Positions 56,795 through 64,000 of a DNA stretch of 64,000 bases are shown here, one piece after another. A model generated the notes under the pieces. That model made no database searches, had not been told where the DNA came from, and worked only from the letters and a program-made list of their open reading frames with translations. The DNA comes from Acinetobacter sp. ANC 4178 (GTDB lineage Bacteria > Pseudomonadota > Gammaproteobacteria > Pseudomonadales > Moraxellaceae). The stretch is taken from NCBI RefSeq assembly GCF_004331175.1, contig NZ_SJOD01000006.1, forward strand, positions 1 through 64,000, in the 5' to 3' direction. A program made the position numbers and the translations under genes. The stretch's first letter is position 1, and the number at the start of each line of letters is the position of its first letter.

Positions 56795-57529
56795 CTATGC
56801 TGTTTTTTGTAAGACATACTCAATTGCTTGATTGAGCAACTGATTTCCCTCTAAAAAATGTGCCTTCTGTGAGCGTTTTAATTCACTTTCAGTTTGTACA
56901 AAGGCTCCAGAAAAGTGAGCCAGCTCATCATCATTCTCTAAAAATAAACTCAGGGTTTCTGGTGTAATTTCGGGATGAAATTGAAAACCGAGTACATTTC
57001 TTCCAATCTGGTACATTTGATTACGACAGGCATCATTTTCCGCCAAATGAATTGCACCTTTCGGAATCTCAAAGGTCTCACTGTGCCACTGCATGACATT
57101 GAAATGCTCAGGTAACGCAAAGCAATCTTGGGGTACATGTTGTACTTTACGTACAGTGGTCCAACCCAATTCCTGCATATTACTTTTACTTACTGCTGCA
57201 CCCAAAGTATTCGCAATCAATTGCCCTCCCAGACACAACCCAATAGCTGGTTTACCTAAAGCCAAATAGCGTCTGAGCCAACGTTTTTCGATTTTTAGCC
57301 ACGGATAATTTACTTCATCGTTTACACTCATCGCCCCTCCCATAATGATGAGAAGGTCGACATCTTCAATTTGCGGCAAAGCCTCAATTTCGAGCGGCAA
57401 ATCCACAGGTAAGGCAAAAAATTCTGTGGCTGTAATCTGTGCCTGATGTGCTTTTAAAAACTCATAACAACTACCGAACCCTTCACCAGCAATATGCTGA
57501 AAATAATGTACTTTTAAATGCGACTTCAT
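56795..57529 (-). CDS. Class I glutamine amidotransferase-like protein
   Basis: 244-aa protein. The nucleophile elbow GLCLGGQLIA holds Cys99, and the catalytic His-Glu pair is in FQFHPEIT. IIMGGAMSVNDE near residue 62 is typical of the GuaA-like stand-alone GATase family. The target is unknown, and no synthetase partner is adjacent. It reads toward the S10 promoter with no clear terminator between, so readthrough is possible. Confidence 0.88.
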   Translation of the reverse strand: MKSHLKVHYFQHIAGEGFGSCYEFLKAHQAQITATEFFALPVDLPLEIEALPQIEDVDLLIIMGGAMSVNDEVNYPWLKIEKRWLRRYLALGKPAIGLCLGGQLIANTLGAAVSKSNMQELGWTTVRKVQHVPQDCFALPEHFNVMQWHSETFEIPKGAIHLAENDACRNQMYQIGRNVLGFQFHPEITPETLSLFLENDDELAHFSGAFVQTESELKRSQKAHFLEGNQLLNQAIEYVLQKTA

Positions 57530-57675
57530 GCGCTGTAACCTATTGTTGTAGCTTTGCTTAGATTTAGCAAAATTGAAGCCAACTTTTGATTTGGTTGCCT
57601 GTTTTTACAGTTCTTCCCAATTCGGTAGCGAAAATTAACTTATTCTCTTAATCTAGATGCCATCTTACGCTTTAC

Positions 57676-58875
57676 ATGAGCCTCATCTTGAACAAGAAAC
57701 CTCAAACTGCGCTAATTCATGCACCAAGAAAAGCACCCCAATATATTTCCAGCGTTCAACCTCCCTTGTTTCGTGCATCTACCATTATTTTTGAAAATAC
57801 CGATGCACTATTTAATCGCCACTGGACTGACCCGTATGACTACAGCTATGGCACTCATGGCACTCCAACAACGTTTACCTTAGCAGACCAAATTGCTCAA
57901 ATTGAAGGTGGAGACTATTGCTTATTGGCACCCAGTGGACTATCCGCAATTAATTTGGTCAATTCTGCCTTACTGGCACAAGGCGATGAAGTCTGGGTAC
58001 CCGATAATGTCTATGGTCCCAATATGGAACATCTGCGCAATCTGGAAAAACGTTATGGCATTCAAGTCAAAGTTTATAATCCTGTCGATGTTACGAGTTT
58101 TGCGCCATCTCAGCATGCCAAACTCCTGTGGCTCGAAGCCGCAGGATCCGTCACCTTAGAATTTCCAGACTTGGTCGGCTTAGTTCAAAAAGCACAAGCT
58201 CAACAGATTTTGACCGTATTGGATAATACTTGGGGGGCAGGTTTAGCATTTAACCCGTTTGATTTTGCTGCTGAGCACTTAGCCGTAGATATCAGTGTAC
58301 ATGCCTTAACCAAATATCCGAGTGGTGGTGGCGATATTTTGATGGGCTCTGTGGTAACACGCAATCAGCAACTTCACCATCAATTATTCCGTATGCATGC
58401 CATACAAGGTATTGCCATCTCTGGCGATGACACTGCCCAGATTCAGCGTAGCTTGGCTCATATGTCCATTCGTTACGAACAACAAGCGACATCTGCCTTG
58501 AAGTTGCTCGCATGGTTAAAACAGCAACCACAATTTAGTCAGGTCTTACACCCAAGTGACCCTGATGCTGCTGGGCATACGCACTGGAAACAAGTCTGTA
58601 CAACAGGAAAAAGTGCAGGCTTGGTGAGTGTAATTTTTAAACCCGAATATGACTTAAAAGCAGTGCGTAAATTTTGTGATCATCTGAATTTATTTAAACT
58701 CGGATTTAGCTGGGGTGGCCCAATCAGCTTGGTCATGCTGTATGAACTCAACCACATGCGCTCACTAAAAAATACACATTTACAACAAGGTTTATTGGTC
58801 CGCTTTTGTATAGGACTAGAAGATGCTGAGGATTTAGTCCAAGATATTCAAAACGCATTAAAACAGCTCGAATAA
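57676..58875 (+). CDS. metC: Cystathionine beta-lyase-type PLP enzyme
   Basis: 399-aa Cys/Met-metabolism PLP enzyme. The PLP lysine lies in HALTKYPSGGGD and the N-terminal substrate region is YSYGTHGTPTTF. DNTWGAGLAFNPF holds the ring-binding Asp. It cleaves cystathionine to homocysteine, pyruvate and ammonia in the MetC assignment; other family activities such as methionine gamma-lyase cannot be excluded by eye. The DUF853 gene follows by 19 bases, suggesting cotranscription. Confidence 0.88.
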   Translation: MSLILNKKPQTALIHAPRKAPQYISSVQPPLFRASTIIFENTDALFNRHWTDPYDYSYGTHGTPTTFTLADQIAQIEGGDYCLLAPSGLSAINLVNSALLAQGDEVWVPDNVYGPNMEHLRNLEKRYGIQVKVYNPVDVTSFAPSQHAKLLWLEAAGSVTLEFPDLVGLVQKAQAQQILTVLDNTWGAGLAFNPFDFAAEHLAVDISVHALTKYPSGGGDILMGSVVTRNQQLHHQLFRMHAIQGIAISGDDTAQIQRSLAHMSIRYEQQATSALKLLAWLKQQPQFSQVLHPSDPDAAGHTHWKQVCTTGKSAGLVSVIFKPEYDLKAVRKFCDHLNLFKLGFSWGGPISLVMLYELNHMRSLKNTHLQQGLLVRFCIGLEDAEDLVQDIQNALKQLE

Positions 58876-58894
58876 ATTCTAAAATAGGTGAAAA

Positions 58895-60478
58895 ATGAGT
58901 ACACCAATCGTCATTGCAAAAAAAACCACTGATACAACACAAGACATTGTTTTACATTCTCAATTTGCCAATCGGCACGGTCTAATTGCGGGTGCAACGG
59001 GAACTGGTAAGACGGTGACCTTAAAGGTATTGGCGGAAAGTTTTTCACGCATTGGTGTGCCCGTTTTCCTTGCCGATGCCAAGGGAGATGTTTCGAGTCT
59101 AGCCCAAGCAGGCAGTAGCAATCCAAAATTTGATGAGCGTATTAAAAGCCTCGGAATTGACTCTATTCCCTTTGCCGCCTCGCCTGTAGTGTTCTGGGAT
59201 TTATTTGGCGAACAAGGACATCCAATTCGCAGCACAATTTCGGAAATCGGCCCCCTTTTATTGGCGCAAATGCTGAATTTAAACGACACTCAAGAAGGTG
59301 TTTTATCGGCAGTTTTTCGCATTGCTGATGATCAAGGTTTATTGTTGATTGACTTTAAAGATCTAAAAGCCATGCTCGGTTATGTCAGCGAACATGCAGC
59401 AGAATTCAAAGCTGAATATGGCAATCTCTCCCCTGCCAGCTTAGGTGCCATTCAACGCAATTTACTGGCGCTCGCCGATCAGGGTGGAGATCAATTTTTT
59501 GGTGAACCCAGCCTAAATATTCTTGATTTTATTCAGACCGATAGTAATGGTCATGGCTATATCAATATATTAGCCGCTGACAAGCTCATGAATACTCCAA
59601 AGCTATATGCCACTTTTCTACTCTGGATGCTCTCTGAATTATTCGAACAACTGCCTGAAGTTGGCGATATGGATAAACCCAAGCTGGTGTTCTTCTTTGA
59701 TGAAGCCCATTTACTGTTTGATAATGCCAGTGCCGCGCTGCAAGAAAAAATTGAACAAGTGGTGCGCTTAATTCGATCCAAAGGCGTTGGTATTTATTTT
59801 GTGACCCAGAACCCGCTGGATTTGCCTGAAAGTGTGTTAGGGCAACTCGGAAATCGGGTACAACATGCCTTACGTGCCTTTACACCTAAAGATCAAAAAG
59901 CCGTTAAAACGGCTGCGGATACGTTTCGTGCCAACTCTGAATTTAAGGTTGAACAAGCCATTACTGAACTGGGCATCGGTGAAGCCCTCATCAGTTGCCT
60001 TGATGAACAAGGCATACCGCAAATTGTCGAGCGTGCATGGGTAATGCCTCCCTATTCCTCTTTCAGCCCGATTAGTCCAGAACAACGTCAAGTCTTGATT
60101 TCACAAAGTATCGTGGCAGGCATTTATGAAAAAAGCTTAGATCGCGAAAGTGCCTTCGAACTTCTACAAAACAAAGTCGCTGAACGCCAGCAACAAGCGG
60201 TACAAGTTGAACAAGAAAAACAACTTGCCAAAGAACAAGAAGCGCTCGCGAAACAGCAGGCCAAAGAAGCTGAAGCAATGGCTAAGCAACAAGCACGTGA
60301 ACAAGAGCGTATTGCAAAAGAACAGCAAAAAGAAGCCGAACATGAAGCCAAACAGCGTGAGAAGCTGATTCAAGACACGGTCGGAACTTTTGCCAAAAGT
60401 GCTGCTCGCAGTTTAGGTGGCTCAACTGGACAAAAAATTGTGCGGGGTTTATTGGGTTCTTTGTTTGGTGGGAAATAA
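58895..60478 (+). CDS. HerA-like ATPase, DUF853 family
   Basis: 527-aa P-loop ATPase of the HerA/FtsK-type clan. Walker A is GATGTGKT (about residues 33-40), Walker B is [13 protein letters not shown], and downstream lies [21 protein letters not shown] Glu/Gln/Ala/Lys-rich coiled coil occupies about residues 425-490, followed by a glycine-containing tail. The family is proposed to act as DNA-translocating or helicase-like motors, but its cellular role is unproven. An inverted repeat covers the stop codon. Confidence 0.88.
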   Translation: MSTPIVIAKKTTDTTQDIVLHSQFANRHGLIAGATGTGKTVTLKVLAESFSRIGVPVFLADAKGDVSSLAQAGSSNPKFDERIKSLGIDSIPFAASPVVFWDLFGEQGHPIRSTISEIGPLLLAQMLNLNDTQEGVLSAVFRIADDQGLLLIDFKDLKAMLGYVSEHAAEFKAEYGNLSPASLGAIQRNLLALADQGGDQFFGEPSLNILDFIQTDSNGHGYINILAADKLMNTPKLYATFLLWMLSELFEQLPEVGDMDKPKLVFFFDEAHLLFDNASAALQEKIEQVVRLIRSKGVGIYFVTQNPLDLPESVLGQLGNRVQHALRAFTPKDQKAVKTAADTFRANSEFKVEQAITELGIGEALISCLDEQGIPQIVERAWVMPPYSSFSPISPEQRQVLISQSIVAGIYEKSLDRESAFELLQNKVAERQQQAVQVEQEKQLAKEQEALAKQQAKEAEAMAKQQAREQERIAKEQQKEAEHEAKQREKLIQDTVGTFAKSAARSLGGSTGQKIVRGLLGSLFGGK

Positions 60479-60489
60479 GCTTTCCCACC
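60467..60489 (+). repeat. Inverted repeat over the DUF853 stop codon
   Basis: GGTGGGAAA, a five-base loop, TTTCCCACC: a 9-bp stem whose loop holds the TAA. No T-run follows. Confidence 0.55.
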
Positions 60490-60615
60490 ACCTTAGGGCG
60501 TAATCTACACATAAAAAACTTAGGTAAATCATACAATTCCTATTGCCAAATTTTCAGCATAGACCCTTAGACTATTTATTCCATAAAAAAAATATGGTTT
60601 TGTGTTAAAAATAGA

Positions 60616-60644
60616 TTGCAATTAAAATATCAAAGATGTATTTT
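60616..60644 (+). promoter_or_regulatory. hmp promoter
   Basis: TTGCAA and TATTTT separated by 17 bases; the -10 element lies inside the NsrR palindrome at 60633-60655. Confidence 0.65.
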
Positions 60645-60655
60645 AAATACATCTT
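60633..60655. promoter_or_regulatory. NsrR operator (perfect palindrome) upstream of hmp
   Basis: AAGATGTATTT, T, AAATACATCTT: 11-base arms around one base, matching the known NsrR box (AAGATGYATTT and its inverse). It covers the hmp -10 region, so bound NsrR would block transcription until nitric oxide damages its cluster. Confidence 0.9.
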
Positions 60656-60683
60656 ATAAATAACAGCCAAGTGAGATCACCTC

Positions 60684-61892
60684 ATGACTCCGCAGCAAAT
60701 TGAACTTGTAAAAGCCACTGTCCCTGTTCTTCGTGAAAATGGCGTTGCATTAACGGGCTATTTTTATAACCGCATGTTAGGGAATAACCCAGAATTAAAA
60801 GAAACCTTTAACATGGGACACCAACGTAGCGGTGCTCAAGCACAAGCACTTGCGGGTGCTGTATTGGCTTATGCAGAAAATATCGAAGATCCTTCTGTTC
60901 TTTTGCCTGTGGTTGAATTAATTGCACACAAACATGTCAGCCTGAATATTCAAGCTCCTGACTATAATATTGTGGGCGAAAATTTACTCCATTCAATCAG
61001 TGAAGTCCTAAACATCTCGATGGAAGATCCATTAATTGATGCATGGGCAGCGGCTTATGGTCAGTTGGCTGATCTATTTATTAGCACTGAAAAAGCCATT
61101 TATAATCTGCATCAACAAACACAAGGCAGTTGGTTAGGCTGGCGTAATTTTAAAATTGCCAAGAAAGTCGTAGAAAGTAATGAAATTACCTCTTTCTATC
61201 TCGCACCTGTCGACGGCGGCGCATTACCAAAATATGAAGCAGGTCAATATATTTCAGTTCGCGTCTTTGTCGAAGAGCTAGGGTTAAAACAACCTCGCCA
61301 ATACACCTTATCTACGAGCCCACAAGCAGACTATTTACGTATTTCAGTAAAACGTGAAGATGAAAAAGGTGATTTAGCGGGCGGTTGGGTATCAAGCACA
61401 CTACATGGTTTGGCTAAAGGTGCTGAAATTGAAGTCTCTGCACCAACGGGTAACTTCTATCTGATTGATAGCAGCAAACGCAATGTCTTTATCAGTGGTG
61501 GTGTCGGCTTAACCCCAATGATTGCCATGCTTAATCAATTGGTTACACTGGATATGCCACAACCTGTCAGCTTTATTCATGCGTGTCGTAGCAGCCAAGT
61601 CCATGCCATGAAACAACATATTCATGAGCAAAAATCAAAATTCCCTCGCCTAACAACGTTTACCGCCTACGAATTTCCACATGAAGGCGATGTATTAGGT
61701 GAAGATTATGATGTCGCTGGACGCTTAGACTTAGGCACAGTAGATGCAGCATTGTTACCAAAAAATGCCGATTACTACCTCTGTGGTCCAATGCCATTTA
61801 TGGCTGAGCAGCATAAAGCCCTCGTCGCTCGTGGCATTAAGCCTGAACAAATTCATAGTGAAGCATTTGGTACAGGTGGAGTTCGCATCTAA
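60684..61892 (+). CDS. hmp: Nitric oxide dioxygenase (flavohemoglobin)
   Basis: 402-aa flavohemoprotein that oxidises NO to nitrate with O2 and NAD(P)H. The N-terminal globin domain has Tyr28 in GYFYNRM and heme-ligand His84 in AHKHVSLN. The FAD domain has RQYTLSTSP, and the NAD domain has SGGVGLTPMIAML and YLCGPMPFM. An NsrR operator sits over its promoter and nsrR follows. Confidence 0.96.
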   Translation: MTPQQIELVKATVPVLRENGVALTGYFYNRMLGNNPELKETFNMGHQRSGAQAQALAGAVLAYAENIEDPSVLLPVVELIAHKHVSLNIQAPDYNIVGENLLHSISEVLNISMEDPLIDAWAAAYGQLADLFISTEKAIYNLHQQTQGSWLGWRNFKIAKKVVESNEITSFYLAPVDGGALPKYEAGQYISVRVFVEELGLKQPRQYTLSTSPQADYLRISVKREDEKGDLAGGWVSSTLHGLAKGAEIEVSAPTGNFYLIDSSKRNVFISGGVGLTPMIAMLNQLVTLDMPQPVSFIHACRSSQVHAMKQHIHEQKSKFPRLTTFTAYEFPHEGDVLGEDYDVAGRLDLGTVDAALLPKNADYYLCGPMPFMAEQHKALVARGIKPEQIHSEAFGTGGVRI

Positions 61893-61915
61893 ACCTGCTA
61901 CCGCATGCGTACCGT

Positions 61916-61946
61916 ATAAGGCTAGTCTATGTTAGACTAGCCTTAT
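61916..61946. terminator. 14-bp perfect hairpin between hmp and nsrR
   Basis: ATAAGGCTAGTCTA, a TGT loop, TAGACTAGCCTTAT. A strong stem 23 bases past hmp, but the T-run is missing (CTATTC follows). It may end or attenuate transcription, or protect the hmp 3' end. Confidence 0.6.
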
Positions 61947-61977
61947 CTATTCATCTCAAAAAAAGATGAGCACAATC

Positions 61978-62424
61978 ATGCAGCTAAATAAATTTACCGA
62001 CTATGCCCTGCGCATACTGATGTATATTTCACGACCGAGAGACAATGCTTATACCATTGCTGAAATTGCAGCAGACCTTCAAGTCTCACAAAACCATTTG
62101 GTTAAAATTGTGCACTTTATGGGCAAACAAAACTGGCTGATTACCACCCGTGGTAAAGGTGGCGGCATACGGCTAAATCCCGAGGCGGTACACCTTAAAG
62201 TCGGTGAAGCAGTCCGCACCTTGCAAGGTGAAAATCCAATTGTAGAATGCAACAATCCGCCCTGTGTAATCAGAAGTCATTGCGGTCTAAAAGGTATTTT
62301 AGATCAAGCACTCGAACAGTTTTATCAGCATTTAAATCAATACACCTTAGGCGAAGTACTGGCTCGCTCAAATGCTAAAAATACCAAGACCATGACCAAT
62401 GGCATTGAACTGCTCAACCTATAA
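61978..62424 (+). CDS. nsrR: Nitric oxide-sensing repressor NsrR (Rrf2 family)
   Basis: 148 aa from the ATG at 61978, which matches E. coli NsrR (MQL..FTDYAL); an ATG four codons earlier also exists. The Rrf2 winged helix is followed by iron-sulfur cysteines Cys91, Cys96 and Cys102 (C-x4-C-x5-C), the same spacing as E. coli NsrR and unlike IscR. NO destroys the cluster and releases target promoters; hmp upstream is the evident target. Confidence 0.93.
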   Translation: MQLNKFTDYALRILMYISRPRDNAYTIAEIAADLQVSQNHLVKIVHFMGKQNWLITTRGKGGGIRLNPEAVHLKVGEAVRTLQGENPIVECNNPPCVIRSHCGLKGILDQALEQFYQHLNQYTLGEVLARSNAKNTKTMTNGIELLNL

Positions 62425-62511
62425 TATTTTCAGACCACAAGAGGAAAATTCGCGTGTGTGGGCGACTTCCTTTATACTAGGCACTTGAAAACTAGTGAAT
62501 GAAGTTGAGTT

Positions 62512-63333
62512 ATGCACCACAGCAGAGGAAAATCAAAAAACAGTAAAACCGCGCAGGCGCCTAAGCAAAAGATCAGCTATGAAAAAAAGCTTGATCCTGC
62601 GATTACTGAATATGCTGTACGTGCACTCAACTGGCTACGCAAAGCCGCATTTTTAATGAGTGCACCCAAGCTCGATATCTGTGTAGAAGATACTGGCTAC
62701 GAAATTGCGTTTGCTGGACGCTCCAATGCAGGTAAATCCAGTGCAATTAATGCGTTAACTAATCAAAAACAATTGGCACGTGCCTCAAAAAAACCAGGCC
62801 GTACCCAAATGATCAACTTCTTTAGTTTGGGTAATCCAGATCAGCGTCTGGTTGATTTACCTGGCTACGGATACGCAGCCGTGCCTGAAGCCATGAAAAT
62901 TGTGTGGCAGAAAGAACTCGAAAACTACCTGATTCATCGTCAAAGCCTACAAGGCTTGGTATTGTTGATGGATATCCGCCATCCCCTACAACATTTCGAC
63001 GTAATGATGTTGGAATGGGCTTACTCACGTAAACTGTTTGTACACGTGTTGTTGACCAAATCGGATAAAATGAACCGCGGTCCTGCCAACAAAGCCCTAT
63101 TAGATGTGAAACAACAATTGAAGAAAATGAAACTCGATTTCTCAATTCAATTGTTCTCTTCACTCAATAAACAAGGTTTAGAAGAACTTGCCAGTGTCAT
63201 GGGTGGTCGTCTGAATTTCACCCTTGAACAATCTGCTGAGTTTGACCTAGCGCTTATTCCTGAAGCGGAAGCGGATGATTTGGCTGAAGACAGCCTTGAA
63301 GATGATGAGAGTGATGCTTTTGAGGTTGAATAA
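62512..63333 (+). CDS. engB: Ribosome biogenesis GTPase YihA/YsxC (EngB)
   Basis: 273-aa GTPase needed for large-subunit assembly. G1 is GRSNAGKSS, G3 is DLPGYGYA and G4 is TKSDK. The GTPase core starts around residue 45. The N-terminal extension is basic, and the C-terminal 30 residues are strongly acidic (EADDLAEDSLEDDESDAFE). Both make it longer than the usual 200-210 aa. The region upstream has a TATACT that could be a -10. Confidence 0.94.
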   Translation: MHHSRGKSKNSKTAQAPKQKISYEKKLDPAITEYAVRALNWLRKAAFLMSAPKLDICVEDTGYEIAFAGRSNAGKSSAINALTNQKQLARASKKPGRTQMINFFSLGNPDQRLVDLPGYGYAAVPEAMKIVWQKELENYLIHRQSLQGLVLLMDIRHPLQHFDVMMLEWAYSRKLFVHVLLTKSDKMNRGPANKALLDVKQQLKKMKLDFSIQLFSSLNKQGLEELASVMGGRLNFTLEQSAEFDLALIPEAEADDLAEDSLEDDESDAFEVE

Positions 63334-63415
63334 TTTGAAGTCGATGCACCCGAGCAAGCACCGAAACAAGATTAACTACTGCTAAACCCGATCAACTCAT
63401 CATGAATTGACATTG

Positions 63416-63457
63416 AAATGTCCCGCATTGCTAAACACATTGCGGGACATTTTTTTC
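63416..63457 (+). terminator. Rho-independent terminator after engB
   Basis: AATGTCCCGCA, a loop, TGCGGGACATT, then a run of Ts. It lies about 80 bases past the engB stop. Confidence 0.88.
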
Positions 63458-63498
63458 ATACTGCCCTCAATGCGTCAAAAAAAGCTTGAGACCGTAGA

Positions 63499-64000
63499 AT
63501 GAAACTCTTACAACGACTGAAAAAAACAAAAATTGGCTCTTCCATTCAATATCGTATTCAACCGCGCAAAGTGAAATTTGAATGGCAAAATACCCCTGTA
63601 GATTGGGTGCCAGAACAACCATTTGTTAGCTATTTTATTAATGAAATTAATATGATTTTACCTGCTGGCGAGTTCTGGTTTTGCCGTCTGTACAATAAAG
63701 TGCTACCGCAAATTCAAGATGAAAAACTCAAACAAGACGTGCAAGCCTTTATTCGTCAAGAAGCGATGCATGCACAAGCACACAACTCTGCCAACAAAGA
63801 ATATTTACGTGAACGCCACATCGATATTCAACGTAATCTGGATTTAATGGATTTCCTATTTGGAGAACTATTAGCAGATCAACCTCTGGGCTTAAATATC
63901 CCGAAACCACTGGCTCATCAATGGGACTTGTTCCGTCTAGGTATTATCGCCACTGTTGAGCATATGACTTGTGTTTTGGGTAAATATGCACTCTACAATA
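63499..64000 (+). CDS. Metal-dependent hydrolase family protein, 5' part (cut by window end)
   Basis: An open frame from ATG 63499 runs 167 codons to the window edge without a stop. It looks like the PF10118/COG3687 predicted metal-dependent hydrolase family, with QEAMHAQAHNS and a later E-H pair (TVEHMTCVLG) as candidate metal ligands in a ferritin-like helical fold. Substrate is unknown. Confidence 0.8.
   Translation, partial: MKLLQRLKKTKIGSSIQYRIQPRKVKFEWQNTPVDWVPEQPFVSYFINEINMILPAGEFWFCRLYNKVLPQIQDEKLKQDVQAFIRQEAMHAQAHNSANKEYLRERHIDIQRNLDLMDFLFGELLADQPLGLNIPKPLAHQWDLFRLGIIATVEHMTCVLGKYALYN

Noticed and set aside
57546-57577. TTTGCT/AGCAAA inverted repeat between the amidotransferase and metC
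   Set aside because: Six-base arms in AT-rich sequence, expected by chance and with no regulatory context.

Overview
The window is an ordinary, gene-dense, AT-rich stretch of bacterial chromosome. The gene content and protein sequences point to the gammaproteobacterial genus Acinetobacter (Moraxellaceae): an AlmA-type long-chain alkane monooxygenase, the miaB-phoH-ybeY set, tandem DUF2789 genes and the complete S10-spc-alpha ribosomal cluster all fit. The genus is an inference from protein recognition. No insertion sequence, prophage, CRISPR array or resistance island was seen.

Layout. 1-5.1 kb: pssA, rlmJ, an Fe(II)/2-oxoglutarate oxygenase, two hypothetical genes and two tandem DUF2789 genes. 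5.2-9.1 kb: mdh, then slt followed by a degenerate RNase T2-like gene. 9.4-12.5 kb: the miaB-phoH-ybeY operon (tRNA modification and ribosome/RNA maturation). 12.5-18.8 kb: a monooxygenase-fold protein, a TonB-like protein, a DUF3108 protein, xpt, a GAF-GGDEF diguanylate cyclase, a zinc-ribbon/glycine-zipper protein and wrbA. 18.9-26.4 kb: YihY-type and DUF389 membrane proteins, a secreted Ntn amidase, a lipoprotein, an EamA transporter beside an AraC regulator, an FAH-family hydrolase and a YcxB-like protein.

26.6-27.8 kb holds three identical tRNA-Arg(ACG) genes and one tRNA-Ser(GCT) on the minus strand, with a HAD phosphatase gene lodged between Arg copies. 28-34.2 kb: rnr, vanW-like, prlC, yheV-like and a coiled-coil membrane protein. 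34.7-38.7 kb: a minus-strand cluster of a TatT-like lipoprotein, rhombosortase and a fused TRAP permease. 38.9-39.9 kb: an unlisted 33-residue membrane sORF, then ygfX and sdhE. 40-42.8 kb: an acyl-CoA dehydrogenase and almA.

43-56.5 kb is the complete ribosomal protein cluster on the minus strand (rpsJ to rplQ, including secY and rpoA). rpmD and rpmJ are present although short. A consensus promoter lies upstream of rpsJ, and structured RNA candidates sit at the S10 leader, the rpsQ-rplN junction and the rpmJ-rpsM junction. 56.8-64 kb: a glutamine amidotransferase, metC-like, a HerA-like DUF853 ATPase, the nitric-oxide module hmp-nsrR with a perfect NsrR operator over the hmp promoter, engB, and the start of a metal-dependent hydrolase cut by the window edge.

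The observations most worth following up are the RNase T2 homologue that has lost both catalytic histidines, the TRAP/rhombosortase/TatT-like cluster with no P-type binding protein in view, the 33-residue sORF with its own ribosome site and terminator, the three TTGTCTRACAA sites beside it, the long hairpin between rpsQ and rplN, and the tRNA-Arg/terminator duplication enclosing the HAD gene.
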